Below are positions 1-7,885 of a stretch of DNA of 64,000 nucleotides, piece after piece. Source of the stretch: Pseudooceanicola spongiae (GTDB lineage: Bacteria > Pseudomonadota > Alphaproteobacteria > Rhodobacterales > Rhodobacteraceae). The notes below the pieces were generated by a model. It did not search any database. It was not told the origin of the DNA and saw only the letters and a list, made by a program, of their open reading frames with translations. A program made the position numbers and the translations under genes. Location of the stretch: contig NZ_CP045201.1 in assembly GCF_014899185.1 (NCBI RefSeq), forward strand, positions 2,030,501 through 2,094,500, given 5' to 3'. Position 1 is the stretch's first letter. Each line of letters starts with the position of its first letter.

Positions 1-651
1 ATAGACCAGAAAGCCGCCGATCATCAGGATGACGATGCCATGGGCGACGAGGCCGGCCTTGATCATCGGCTCCAGCTTTTCGACGACGGGGCTGGCGCGC
101 AGGGCGGTGCGGTATTTCTCGGACCAGGCCTTGTAGAAATAGTAGATCCCGGCGCCACAGGTCACGGCCCCGATGGCGATGATGATCTCGGAGCCATAGG
201 GCTTGGTGAGCAGCCATGAGGACAGGCTCTGCGCCTTGTCCTCGCCCTGCCCGCCCGAGCTGCCGCCAAGGCCGAGGGCGATGCGTGCCGCCGTCAGGGC
301 GAGGCCTGCGTGCAGGATGCCGGTGATGATCTGGCCCGCGCGGGCGATCAGGCCCTTGGCGCCTTTGCCCTCTTCCTCGAGGTCCATGTAGCCGTCGATG
401 ACCCGCCAGACGGCGAAGGCCAGCAGGCCGACCGCCAGCGCCCAGAGCATCGCAAGGCCCCAGGGTTCATCACGCAGGGCGCTGAACGCGTCGCTGGTGC
501 CCTTGGCCTGCGCGCCAGAACGCGCGGCAAGGCAGGCGAGTGTGCCGAGGATCAGATAGGTGAAACCGCGTGCGGCGTAGCCTGCGCGCATGGCCGGAAC
601 GACCCAGGCGGGGGCCTGATCCTTGGTGGAATTGGGTGGGGTGGATGACAT
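1..651 (-). CDS. DUF1206 family membrane protein (3' end outside window)
   Basis: The first 217 residues are visible and the C-terminus lies beyond the left edge. The protein begins at an ATG (649-651) with MSSTPPNSTK. It shows repeated hydrophobic hairpins: GYAARGFTYLILGTLACLAA, a helix after GLAMLWALAVGLLAF, then RAGQIITGILHAGLALTAAR and a further helix near KAGLVAHGIVIL. The recurring R/K-x-G-x-x-A-x-G module is what I know as DUF1206, an integral membrane family without an assigned function. It lies downstream of glyQ and a small anchored protein on the same strand, with about 150 bp before it, so it may have its own promoter. Family call fairly secure; function unknown. Confidence 0.75.
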   Translation of the reverse strand, partial: MSSTPPNSTKDQAPAWVVPAMRAGYAARGFTYLILGTLACLAARSGAQAKGTSDAFSALRDEPWGLAMLWALAVGLLAFAVWRVIDGYMDLEEEGKGAKGLIARAGQIITGILHAGLALTAARIALGLGGSSGGQGEDKAQSLSSWLLTKPYGSEIIIAIGAVTCGAGIYYFYKAWSEKYRTALRASPVVEKLEPMIKAGLVAHGIVILMIGGFLVY

Positions 652-803
652 GTATTGCGACCTCCTGCTTGCAGACACAGCGCAGGGGGGCGCGAAAAGT
701 TCCGCTTTGCGTAAGGTACAGCGCAACAGAGCCGCTGGGCTGGCGCAACATCTGACCGGGCGCGGGTGGGCGCGCGGAGGGGCTGGGATGCGGCGGCGGG
801 CCG

Positions 804-1337
804 TTATTGGCGGGCGATGCCTTCGGGCGGCGGCGGGCAGCCCTCGGGTGCCGGGCGGCCATCAAAGACGACTTCGCCGCAGTGGTTGATCTGGTGCCAG
901 ACAACCCCCCGGCCGTCGCCGAACAGCGCCACGACCCGGTCGACGCCGTAGTGCACGTTTTCAATCGACAGGAAGGCCTGCGCCTGACCGCTTTCCAGCG
1001 CGTCGCCGATTTCATCCGCGTCATAGCAGCCGAACCAGCGCGGGCCTTCGATCGGGCGCGCATCCGGGTAGGGGGCGTAAGCCTGCGACAGGCTCACGGT
1101 CGAGGCCTGGGTGGTGAAACAGCCCCGGTAGCGGATCGGCGAGGAGGTCGCGTCGATGGCCTGAAACTCGGCGTAGGGAATGGCTTCGGGCTGCCCGGTG
1201 TCGAGGCGGGTCAGCATGACGTCGTCGGTGCCCGTGGCCGCGACCTCCTCGTAATAGGCATAGACCTGCAGGTAATAGACGGCGCCGCCGACCAGCACAG
1301 CGCTGAGCAGGGTGAAGATGACGAGGATTTTCCCCAT
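804..1337 (-). CDS. Membrane-anchored protein, DUF6446-like
   Basis: A 177-residue protein with one N-terminal hydrophobic segment (about residues 4-25, ILVIFTLLSAVLVGGAVYYL) and a soluble remainder containing three cysteines (CF, CYDAD, HCGEV). It probably is anchored in the inner membrane and faces the periplasm. It sits 81 bp downstream of glyQ on the same strand. From memory, Rhodobacteraceae carry a DUF6446 protein in this place between glyQ and glyS; that identification is recollection, not a search. The function is unknown, and the glycyl-tRNA synthetase linkage may only reflect co-transcription. Confidence 0.7.
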   Translation of the reverse strand: MGKILVIFTLLSAVLVGGAVYYLQVYAYYEEVAATGTDDVMLTRLDTGQPEAIPYAEFQAIDATSSPIRYRGCFTTQASTVSLSQAYAPYPDARPIEGPRWFGCYDADEIGDALESGQAQAFLSIENVHYGVDRVVALFGDGRGVVWHQINHCGEVVFDGRPAPEGCPPPPEGIARQ

Positions 1338-1418
1338 GGTGTCAGGCCCTTCCTTGTCTGGTTGGGGGGCCCTGAGGCGCCCCCTGTTGGCCCGGCGAAA
1401 ACCCCTGTCCGCGCTGCT

Positions 1419-2378
1419 TTACGCGACGGCTTCGGGGGTCCAGCCGCCGGCTTCGGTCTGCACGAAGGCATCGGCGCAGGCTTTCGCCAGCGTCCGCACC
1501 CGGCCGATATAGGCCTGACGTTCGGTGACCGAGATCACGCCACGCGCGTCCAGCAGGTTGAACAGATGGCTGGCCTTGATGCACTGGTCATAGGCGGGTT
1601 GCGCCATGACGATGCGCTTGCCGGTCTTGGGATCTTCGACCGGGTGGGCCAGGATTGCGGCGCATTCGGCCTCGGCATCCTCGAAATGCTTCAGCAGCAT
1701 CTCGGTGTTGGCGATGTCGAAATTCCAGCGCGAGTATTCCTGTTCGTTCTGCAGGAAGACATCGCCATAGCTGAGCGCGATGGGCGACTGAGGGTCGTTG
1801 TAGGGCATGTCCATGACGTGATCGATGCCGAGGACATACATCGCCAGACGCTCCAACCCGTAGGTCAGCTCGCCCGAGACGGGGTGGCAGTCGTGGCCGC
1901 CGACCTGCTGGAAGTAGGTGAACTGCGACACTTCCATGCCATCGCACCAGACCTCCCAGCCGAGACCCCATGCACCGAGGGTGGGGCTTTCCCAGTCGTC
2001 CTCGACAAAGCGGATGTCGTGCATGTCCATGTCGATGCCGATCGCCTCAAGCGAGCCGAGGTAGAGGGCCTGCAGATCGGGCGGGCTGGGTTTGATCAGC
2101 ACCTGATACTGGTAGTAATGCTGCAACCGGTTCGGGTTTTCGCCGTAACGCCCATCTGTTGGGCGACGCGAGGGTTGCACATAAGCCGCAGCCCAGTGCC
2201 GGTTGCCAAGCGAGCGCAGGGTGGTCGCGGGGTGAAAAGTCCCAGCCCCGACCTCCATATCGTAGGGTTGCATGATGGCGCAGCCCTTGGCGGCCCAATA
2301 GGCCTGCAACCTCAGGATAATCTCCTGAAAGCTTTTCGGTTTCGCGATACCGGTATCGGCTTTTTGCGGTTCGGACAT
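1419..2378 (-). CDS. glyQ: Glycyl-tRNA synthetase alpha subunit
   Basis: A 319-residue class II synthetase subunit. With the beta subunit GlyS it forms the bacterial alpha2beta2 glycyl-tRNA synthetase. The family's diagnostic N-terminal stretch is present: [18 protein letters not shown], then [39 protein letters not shown] and [44 protein letters not shown] shortened here to its key run [10 protein letters not shown]. These elements form the active site for glycyl-adenylate synthesis. Length is a little above the usual 280-310. glyS is not in the window and probably lies further left in the same direction. The gene is divergent from the protease-like gene at 2579, leaving about 200 bp for two promoters. 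Confidence 0.97.
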   Translation of the reverse strand: MSEPQKADTGIAKPKSFQEIILRLQAYWAAKGCAIMQPYDMEVGAGTFHPATTLRSLGNRHWAAAYVQPSRRPTDGRYGENPNRLQHYYQYQVLIKPSPPDLQALYLGSLEAIGIDMDMHDIRFVEDDWESPTLGAWGLGWEVWCDGMEVSQFTYFQQVGGHDCHPVSGELTYGLERLAMYVLGIDHVMDMPYNDPQSPIALSYGDVFLQNEQEYSRWNFDIANTEMLLKHFEDAEAECAAILAHPVEDPKTGKRIVMAQPAYDQCIKASHLFNLLDARGVISVTERQAYIGRVRTLAKACADAFVQTEAGGWTPEAVA

Positions 2379-2578
2379 GAGGGCCCCTCTGGCGACTGAA
2401 GTCGGACGTCAGGCGCCTAAGTACGGGTGCCCTGCCACGGGGTCAATGTGGCGATACGGCATTTGACGCGCATTTATTGGGTGCATGCGCGCGTTAATTT
2501 GCTAAACGGACATGAACACAGGGGCGACAAGCCCCGGAACGAGACACGTCGAGACCGTTGGGCGAGAGGCAATTCCAC

Positions 2579-4360
2579 ATGATCCGTATTCTAGTTGCGC
2601 TGGTATGCGCATTGAGCTTTGGCGTGCAGGGGGCCTGGGCACAAAGCACCCCCGCCAACCCGGTCTATGTGCAGATCGAGGCGCAGCCGACCCTTGAAGA
2701 GGCCCAGCAGAGCATCCGCATCTACACAGGGTCGCTTCAGGATGTGAACGGCTTCAGCCTTGGCAACGGCTATTATGCCATCGCGCTTGGGCCCTATGCG
2801 CCGGATCAGGCCAATCAGGTGCTGAACGTGCTGCGCAGTGAAGGCCGTATCCCGCAGGACAGCTATATCGCGCAGCCGCAGTGGTTTGCCGGGCAATTCT
2901 GGCCGGTCGGCGGCAGCCGCCCCGCCGAGGCCCCGCAGGACAACGTCGCCGCCGCACCCGCGCCAACAGCCGAGCCTGCCCCGCCGGCGGCCACGCCCCA
3001 GAGCACCGATGACGTCAACGCGGATTTCGGCGGTCTGCCCGACGAAAGCCCCACCGAGGCGCTGCGCAGCGAAAAAGAGCTGAGCCGCGAGGGGCGCGAC
3101 CAGTTGCAGATCGCTCTGGAATGGGCGGGCTATTACAACGGCGCGATTGATGGCGCGTTTGGCGCGGGCACCCGCAACTCGATGGGCGCCTGGCAGCGTG
3201 ACAACGGCTATGAGATCACCGGCATCCTGACCACCGCACAGCGCGCCGACCTGCTGGGCAAGTACAATGCCGTGCTGAGCGACCTTGGCCTGCGTCTGGT
3301 GCGCGACGAAAAAGCCGGGATCGCCATTCAGATGCCCACAGATCTGGTGGCCTTCGACAAATACGAGGCGCCCTTTGCCTTTTACGAGCCCACCGGCGCG
3401 ACCAAGGCGCGCGTCATCCTGATCTCGCAACCCGGCACGGCGGACACGCTGGCGGGGCTGTATCAGATCATGCAGACGCTGGCCGTGGTGCCGCAGGACG
3501 GGCCGCGCAGCCGCAAGGGCAACAGCTTTACCATTCAGGGCAGCAACGCCAGCTTCACCTCCTACACCGAGGCGAGCCTTGAGGACGGGCAGATCAAGGG
3601 CTTCACGCTGGTCTGGCCGCTGGGGGACGATGCGCGCCGAGACCGGATGCTGGCCGAAATGCGCGCCAGCTTTACCCGGCTCGCGGGCGTCCTGCCAAGC
3701 AGCGCCGGGATCGACGACAGTCAGTCCGTCGATCTGCTATCGGGGCTGAAGATCCGCAAACCGAAACTGTCGCGCAGCGGTGTCTTTGTCACCAGCGACG
3801 GTGTTGTGCTGACGGTGGCCGACGCGGTGAGCAGCTGTTCGCGTGTCACCCTGGCCGAGAGCTATGACATGGAGATCCTCGGCGTCAACGACACCACGGG
3901 GCTGGCCGTGCTGCGCCCGAAATCGCCGCTCACCCCTGCCGGTGTCGCCGCGTTTTCGACGCAGGTGCCGCAGATCAGCGCCGAGGTGGCCGTCGCGGGC
4001 TATTCCTACGAGGGGGTTCTGGGCGCGCCCAGCCTGACCTATGGCACGCTGGCCGATGTGCGGGGCCTGAACGGTGCCGAGCATATCGACCGTCTCGACA
4101 TCAACACCCTGCCCGGCGATGCCGGTGGCGCGGTGTTTGACGACAGCGGCGCGGTGATCGGCATTCTGCGCGGCAACATCGAAGCGGGCCGTCAACTGCC
4201 CGAAGGCGTCAGCTTTTCCGTCGATGCGGCCAGCGTCATGGACCTGCTGAAAACCGCAGGGCTGAGCGCGCTGACCAGCACCGAGACCGGCCAGATGGCG
4301 CCCGAGACACTGGCGCGCAAAGCCACGGCGATGACCGTTCTGGTGAACTGCTGGGAGTGA
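2579..4360 (+). CDS. Exported trypsin-fold protein with SPOR-like and peptidoglycan-binding domains, catalytic triad lost
   Basis: 593 residues from the ATG at 2579, chosen because it gives a clean signal peptide (MIRILVALVCALSFGVQGAWA, cut before QS) behind a GAGAGG site; a TTG 21 bp upstream is also open. Order: signal peptide; SPOR-like repeat (about 28-100); Ala/Pro-rich linker; peptidoglycan_binding_1 domain (about 173-230, LQIALEWAGYYNGAIDGAFG); a middle region; a trypsin-like domain (about 395-570). In the latter the His position reads TVADAV (Asp415), the Asp position DTTGLAVL (Gly441), and the Ser position GDAGGAVF (Ala515). All three catalytic residues appear replaced, so it is likely a non-proteolytic periplasmic binding or scaffold protein. 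The fold is seen in the sequence; the role is inferred. Confidence 0.85.
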   Translation: MIRILVALVCALSFGVQGAWAQSTPANPVYVQIEAQPTLEEAQQSIRIYTGSLQDVNGFSLGNGYYAIALGPYAPDQANQVLNVLRSEGRIPQDSYIAQPQWFAGQFWPVGGSRPAEAPQDNVAAAPAPTAEPAPPAATPQSTDDVNADFGGLPDESPTEALRSEKELSREGRDQLQIALEWAGYYNGAIDGAFGAGTRNSMGAWQRDNGYEITGILTTAQRADLLGKYNAVLSDLGLRLVRDEKAGIAIQMPTDLVAFDKYEAPFAFYEPTGATKARVILISQPGTADTLAGLYQIMQTLAVVPQDGPRSRKGNSFTIQGSNASFTSYTEASLEDGQIKGFTLVWPLGDDARRDRMLAEMRASFTRLAGVLPSSAGIDDSQSVDLLSGLKIRKPKLSRSGVFVTSDGVVLTVADAVSSCSRVTLAESYDMEILGVNDTTGLAVLRPKSPLTPAGVAAFSTQVPQISAEVAVAGYSYEGVLGAPSLTYGTLADVRGLNGAEHIDRLDINTLPGDAGGAVFDDSGAVIGILRGNIEAGRQLPEGVSFSVDAASVMDLLKTAGLSALTSTETGQMAPETLARKATAMTVLVNCWE

Positions 4361-4385
4361 TCCCGACCGCTGAACTGACGTGAAC

Positions 4386-4421
4386 AAGGGGCCATTCTGC
4401 TGCTGCGGAATGGCCCCTTTT
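4386..4421. terminator. Bidirectional intrinsic terminator
   Basis: Perfect 12-bp inverted repeat AAGGGGCCATTC / GAATGGCCCCTT around a 10-base loop. A short T run follows on the plus strand and an A run precedes it, so it can end transcription from both the protease-like gene (plus) and cynS (minus), which converge here. Confidence 0.85.
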
Positions 4422-4438
4422 CTATGGTCTGGCGCGGC

Positions 4439-4888
4439 TTACCAGGCGTTGTAGCCGAGGTATTTGCCCGACATCTCGATCTTCACGCGGTCGCCTTTTT
4501 CATGCGGCACGCGGGTGATGTGAAGGTCGAAATCGATGGCTGACATGATGCCATCCCCGAATTTCTCGTGGATCAGCGCCTTGATGGTCGGGCCGTAGAC
4601 GCCGACGATCTCGTACAGGCGATAGATGCAGGGGTCGGTCGGCACGGCCTGCGCCCAGACCTTGGTGGGGCTCTCGCTCAGCACCGAGGCGGCCTCTTGC
4701 GGCAGACCGAGGGCCTTGACCATCGCCTCGGCCTTGTCGGCGGGCATGGCATTCATGCCCATGGCGCAGGAATGCGTCCAGACGGGCGACATGCCGATGC
4801 TTTCAGCGATGCCCTCCCACGTCAGGCCGGCCTGTTTCTTGGCCGAGAGGATCATTGCGGTCACGTCTTCCTTGGTCATCATGTCCAT
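4439..4888 (-). CDS. cynS: Cyanate hydratase (cyanase)
   Basis: 149 residues. It catalyses bicarbonate-dependent breakdown of cyanate to ammonia and carbon dioxide (via carbamate) as a decamer in the cytoplasm. The N-terminal part is helix-turn-helix-like and the C-terminal catalytic part carries the family triad Arg90 (IYRLYE), Glu93 and Ser116 (IMSAIDF), which matches E. coli Arg96/Glu99/Ser122 with a constant offset of six. It is the last gene of a minus-strand run after a formate/nitrite-type channel and a phosphatase/kinase, so its nitrogen-supply role fits the context. A GAAAAGGAAAAC-type Shine-Dalgarno precedes the ATG. Confidence 0.96.
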   Translation of the reverse strand: MDMMTKEDVTAMILSAKKQAGLTWEGIAESIGMSPVWTHSCAMGMNAMPADKAEAMVKALGLPQEAASVLSESPTKVWAQAVPTDPCIYRLYEIVGVYGPTIKALIHEKFGDGIMSAIDFDLHITRVPHEKGDRVKIEMSGKYLGYNAW

Positions 4889-4911
4889 GGGGGTTTTCCT
4901 TTTCTTCAGGG

Positions 4912-6639
4912 TCAGGGAGTGGTGATTTTTGCCAGCAGGATCAGGCAGATGAATGCCAGCAGCGCCGAGAGCCCCTGCCAGAAGCGCAGCGGGTGGCGCT
5001 GTGCCAGTGGCACCGGATTGCGGCGACTGTAGGCGGCACCGGGGCGGCGCAGGGCGGCGTCAAATTCCGACAGCGCCTCGAACCGGCGGGCGGGATCGGG
5101 GTGGCAGGCGCGGCGCAGCGCATCGTCCAGCCAGTCGGGGACGGCGTTGCCCTCCTCGCGCGCAGAGCGATAGCTGAGGCGCGCGACATCGCGGCGGGCG
5201 CGCACCTTGGAGACCTGCGTGCCATAGGGCAGACGCTGGGTCAGCATCTCGTAGGCGATCACCCCGAGCGAGAAGAGATCGGCGCGCCAACTGACGGGAT
5301 CGCCACTGAAATACTCCGGAGCGGCATATTGCAGGGTGCCGAGGATCGGGTCCTCCTGCGGCATCGGCGCGGCCTCCTGCACACCGGCGACACGGGCCGA
5401 GCCGAGGTCGATGATCTTCACCGTGCCGGCGGCGTCGATCATGATGTTTTCCGGGCGCAGATCCTGGTGCAGCATGTCGCCGCGGTGAAAGGCGCGCAGG
5501 CCCCGGATCACCTGCCCGATGATCTCGCGCACCTGATCGAGGCTGGGATTCGGGTGATCGGTCATCCACTGGCGCAGGGTCACGCCCTCAACGAACTCGG
5601 TCACGACATAGAGGGCGCTGCGCTGCGCGGGGGGCGGCGCGGCGCGCAGCACATGGGCGGAGGTGATGCGGCGGGCGATCCACTCCTCCATCAGGAACTG
5701 GCGCATGTAGGTGGGGTCTTCGCGGATCTCGATGGCGGGAACCTTCAGCGCCACCTGCCCGCCCTGCGGATCCGAGGCGAGGAAGATGGTCGAGCGGTGG
5801 TTGGCGTGGACCCTGCGCAGCAAGGTGTACCCGTCGAGGGTATCGCCCGGACGCAGGCCCTGCGGCACCGGCAGGCTCGTCTCGAACAGGCCCCCCGTCG
5901 GCAGGGCGTCGATGCGGGCGATCTGGATCGTGAGGTTGTCGGCGCTGCCCCGCGCCAGCGCCTCTTTCGCGATCAGGCGGGCGGCAAGGCTCAGGTCGGG
6001 CACCTCGCGCAGGGTGCGGGCGACAAAGCGTGCCTCCATATGGTCATGCACGCCGTCGGTGGTCAGCAGGTAGATGTCGCCGGGTTGGAGGGCCAGACGG
6101 GCATAGTCGACCTCAACCTCGGCGCGCAGGCCGATGGCGCGGTCAAGGTAGCTCTCGGTCGAGGAGAGCGTCAGGCGGTGATCGGTGGTCAGCGGTTCCA
6201 GACTGTCGCCCGACAGACGCCAGACGCGGCTGTCGCCGACGTGGAGCACATGCGCCTCGCCCCCCTTGAGGATCAGCGCGGCGAGGGTGCAGACCTGCCC
6301 GCGATCGTGGTCGAGGCCGGGGATGCGGGCGTTCTGGGCATGCAGCCAGGCATTGGTGGCGGCAATGACGCGGGTGGCGGCGGTGCGCACGCTCCAGGCG
6401 TCAGAGGTACAGTAGTAATCATCGAGCAGGCTGGCGACGGTGGTCTGGGCGGCAAGGTGGCTGACATCGGACGAGGAAATCCCATCGGCCAGCGCCAGCG
6501 TCACACCCTTGAGCGCCAGGGCCTGTCCCTCAGGCACCAGAGCCCCGTGGAAATCCTGATTGGACGGTTTCAGCCCGGCCGAGGAATACTGGCCGATGGA
6601 GACCGAAAGCACATCCGTCACTGGCGCGTCCTTTGGCAT
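4912..6639 (-). CDS. Bifunctional PP2C phosphatase / Ser-Thr protein kinase, C-terminal membrane anchor
   Basis: 575 residues in three parts. Residues 1-245 are a PP2C phosphatase with metal-site motifs NQD, LADGISSS, HVGDSRVWRL, LLTTDGVHDHM and GSADNLT. Residues about 270-530 are an Hanks-type kinase: VAIK-type lysine in GQVALKVP, catalytic loop HQDLRPEN at 391-398 (HQD in place of HRD), magnesium motif DLG in place of DFG, and APEY. A single hydrophobic helix (FWQGLSALLAFICLILL) ends the protein, so the enzyme domains are cytoplasmic and tethered. The glycine-rich loop is poorly conserved. It lies 23 bp before cynS and 46 bp after the channel gene, so the three genes are probably one operon. 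From memory, such fusions occur next to nitrite/nitrate assimilation genes; the substrate is unknown. Confidence 0.9.
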   Translation of the reverse strand: MPKDAPVTDVLSVSIGQYSSAGLKPSNQDFHGALVPEGQALALKGVTLALADGISSSDVSHLAAQTTVASLLDDYYCTSDAWSVRTAATRVIAATNAWLHAQNARIPGLDHDRGQVCTLAALILKGGEAHVLHVGDSRVWRLSGDSLEPLTTDHRLTLSSTESYLDRAIGLRAEVEVDYARLALQPGDIYLLTTDGVHDHMEARFVARTLREVPDLSLAARLIAKEALARGSADNLTIQIARIDALPTGGLFETSLPVPQGLRPGDTLDGYTLLRRVHANHRSTIFLASDPQGGQVALKVPAIEIREDPTYMRQFLMEEWIARRITSAHVLRAAPPPAQRSALYVVTEFVEGVTLRQWMTDHPNPSLDQVREIIGQVIRGLRAFHRGDMLHQDLRPENIMIDAAGTVKIIDLGSARVAGVQEAAPMPQEDPILGTLQYAAPEYFSGDPVSWRADLFSLGVIAYEMLTQRLPYGTQVSKVRARRDVARLSYRSAREEGNAVPDWLDDALRRACHPDPARRFEALSEFDAALRRPGAAYSRRNPVPLAQRHPLRFWQGLSALLAFICLILLAKITTP

Positions 6640-6685
6640 GGGAAAGCGAGAGAGGCCCCACGGGATGCAGGGCCTCTGCTGAGCC

Positions 6686-7525
6686 TTATTCGGCAGGCAT
6701 CTTCACGACGGCGGAGGGCTGGGGCCGCGTCGGGGAAGTCTTGTAGTGCGTGGAGTAGATCATGCCGCCGACAAAGGTCAGGCCGCCGACGAGGTTGCCA
6801 ATCACGGTCGGGATCTCGTTATAGAGGAAGTAATCCGTCCAGGTGAAATCGCCGCCCAGCATGATGCCACTGGGGAACAGGAACATGTTGACGATGGAGT
6901 GTTCGAACCCGAGGTAGAAGAACACCAGGATCGGCATCCACATCGCCATGATCTTACCTGAGACGGACGACGACATCATCGCCGCGACAACGCCGGTCGA
7001 GACCATCCAGTTGCACATGACGGCGCGCACGAAGAGGGTCAGCATGCCCCCTGCCCCGGCAGCGGCGTAGCCGAGGGTCCGCCCCTCACCGATGTGGCCG
7101 ATCTTGACGCCGACGGCATTGGGCTCCTGCGTGAAGCCCATGGTGAAGATGATCGTCATGAAGACGGCCGTGGTCATCGCACCGGCAAAGTTGCCGACAA
7201 AGACGAGGCCCCAGTTGCGCAGCATCCCCTTCATGTCACAGCCCGGCCGTTTGGCGATCAGCGCCAGCGGGACGAGGGTGAAAACGCCGGTCAGCAGGTC
7301 GAACCCCATCAGGTAGAGCATGCAGAAGCCGACGGGAAACAGCAGCGCCCCGATCAGCGGGTTGCCGGTGTTGACGGTGACGGTGATCGCAAAGGCCGCC
7401 GCGAGCGCCAGGATCGCCCCGGCCATATAGGAGCGGATCAGGGTATCCTTGGTGGACATGAAGATCTTGGCTTCGCCGGCTTCGACCATCTTGGCCGCAA
7501 ACTCGGCCGGGGTGACATATGCCAT
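6686..7525 (-). CDS. Formate/nitrite transporter family channel
   Basis: 279 residues from the ATG at 7525 (MAYVTPAEFAAKM), preferred over an upstream in-frame ATG at 7759 because GAAAGGAA lies just ahead of it and the start matches FNT proteins. Six hydrophobic helices are visible. Family motifs include the first re-entrant region GNPLIGALLFPVGFCMLYLMGFDLLTG, here given by its key run PVGFCMLYLMGFDLLTG, then NWGLVFVGNFAGA and GFEHSIVNM. FNT proteins conduct small monovalent anions (formate, nitrite, hydrosulfide) in the inner membrane. Being followed by a kinase/phosphatase and cyanase suggests nitrite or cyanate here, but the sequence alone does not settle the anion. First gene of the operon; its leader (7526-7885) holds inverted repeats. 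Confidence 0.93.
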   Translation of the reverse strand: MAYVTPAEFAAKMVEAGEAKIFMSTKDTLIRSYMAGAILALAAAFAITVTVNTGNPLIGALLFPVGFCMLYLMGFDLLTGVFTLVPLALIAKRPGCDMKGMLRNWGLVFVGNFAGAMTTAVFMTIIFTMGFTQEPNAVGVKIGHIGEGRTLGYAAAGAGGMLTLFVRAVMCNWMVSTGVVAAMMSSSVSGKIMAMWMPILVFFYLGFEHSIVNMFLFPSGIMLGGDFTWTDYFLYNEIPTVIGNLVGGLTFVGGMIYSTHYKTSPTRPQPSAVVKMPAE

Positions 7526-7885
7526 GTCGGTTCCTTTCAGGGGATCAGAGTGGAGGGGGCATTCGGGTCTTGGGGAGGGGAGCAGATCGGAGGTCAGTCC
7601 GGGCTGCGCTTGGAATGTCTGTCCGGGACCACACGGGGCAAACGACGATGCGCCCGCGATGCCACCGGGGTGGATCGACGTCGCAGCGCCATTGCTGCTG
7701 GCCCTCTGAAAGGGCATCTGACGGAAAGTGCCGCGCCATTGCGGCGGATCCTGTGACACCTCGCGGTGTCGTCTGTCACGTTTGTCGCCGAGGTCGTCCC
7801 CGCCGACAAGAAAGATGTATCACGGAACCGTTATTGCCCGTGAAATTGGCGGAGATTGCCTTTAATTCCGGCAATTCCCAGCAGA
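7526..7885 (-). promoter_or_regulatory. Leader region of the channel-kinase-cyanase operon
   Basis: 360 bp without a convincing gene. It must hold the operon promoter. A perfect inverted repeat GACACC-TCGC-GGTGTC lies at 7755-7770, and it is flanked by a wider GTGAC / GTCAC pair. A looser CACGG / CCGTG pair sits near 7820-7845. The region is a plausible operator site, but no known box (FNR, NtrC) is recognisable. Confidence 0.4.

Noticed and set aside
807..2399. 530-codon open frame opposite glyQ and its neighbour
   Set aside because: It spans two sense genes including glyQ, so it is an antisense shadow.
4855..6846. 663-codon open frame opposite the kinase/phosphatase gene
   Set aside because: It mirrors a gene with clear catalytic motifs, its product has no known pattern, and GC-rich DNA makes long antisense frames common.
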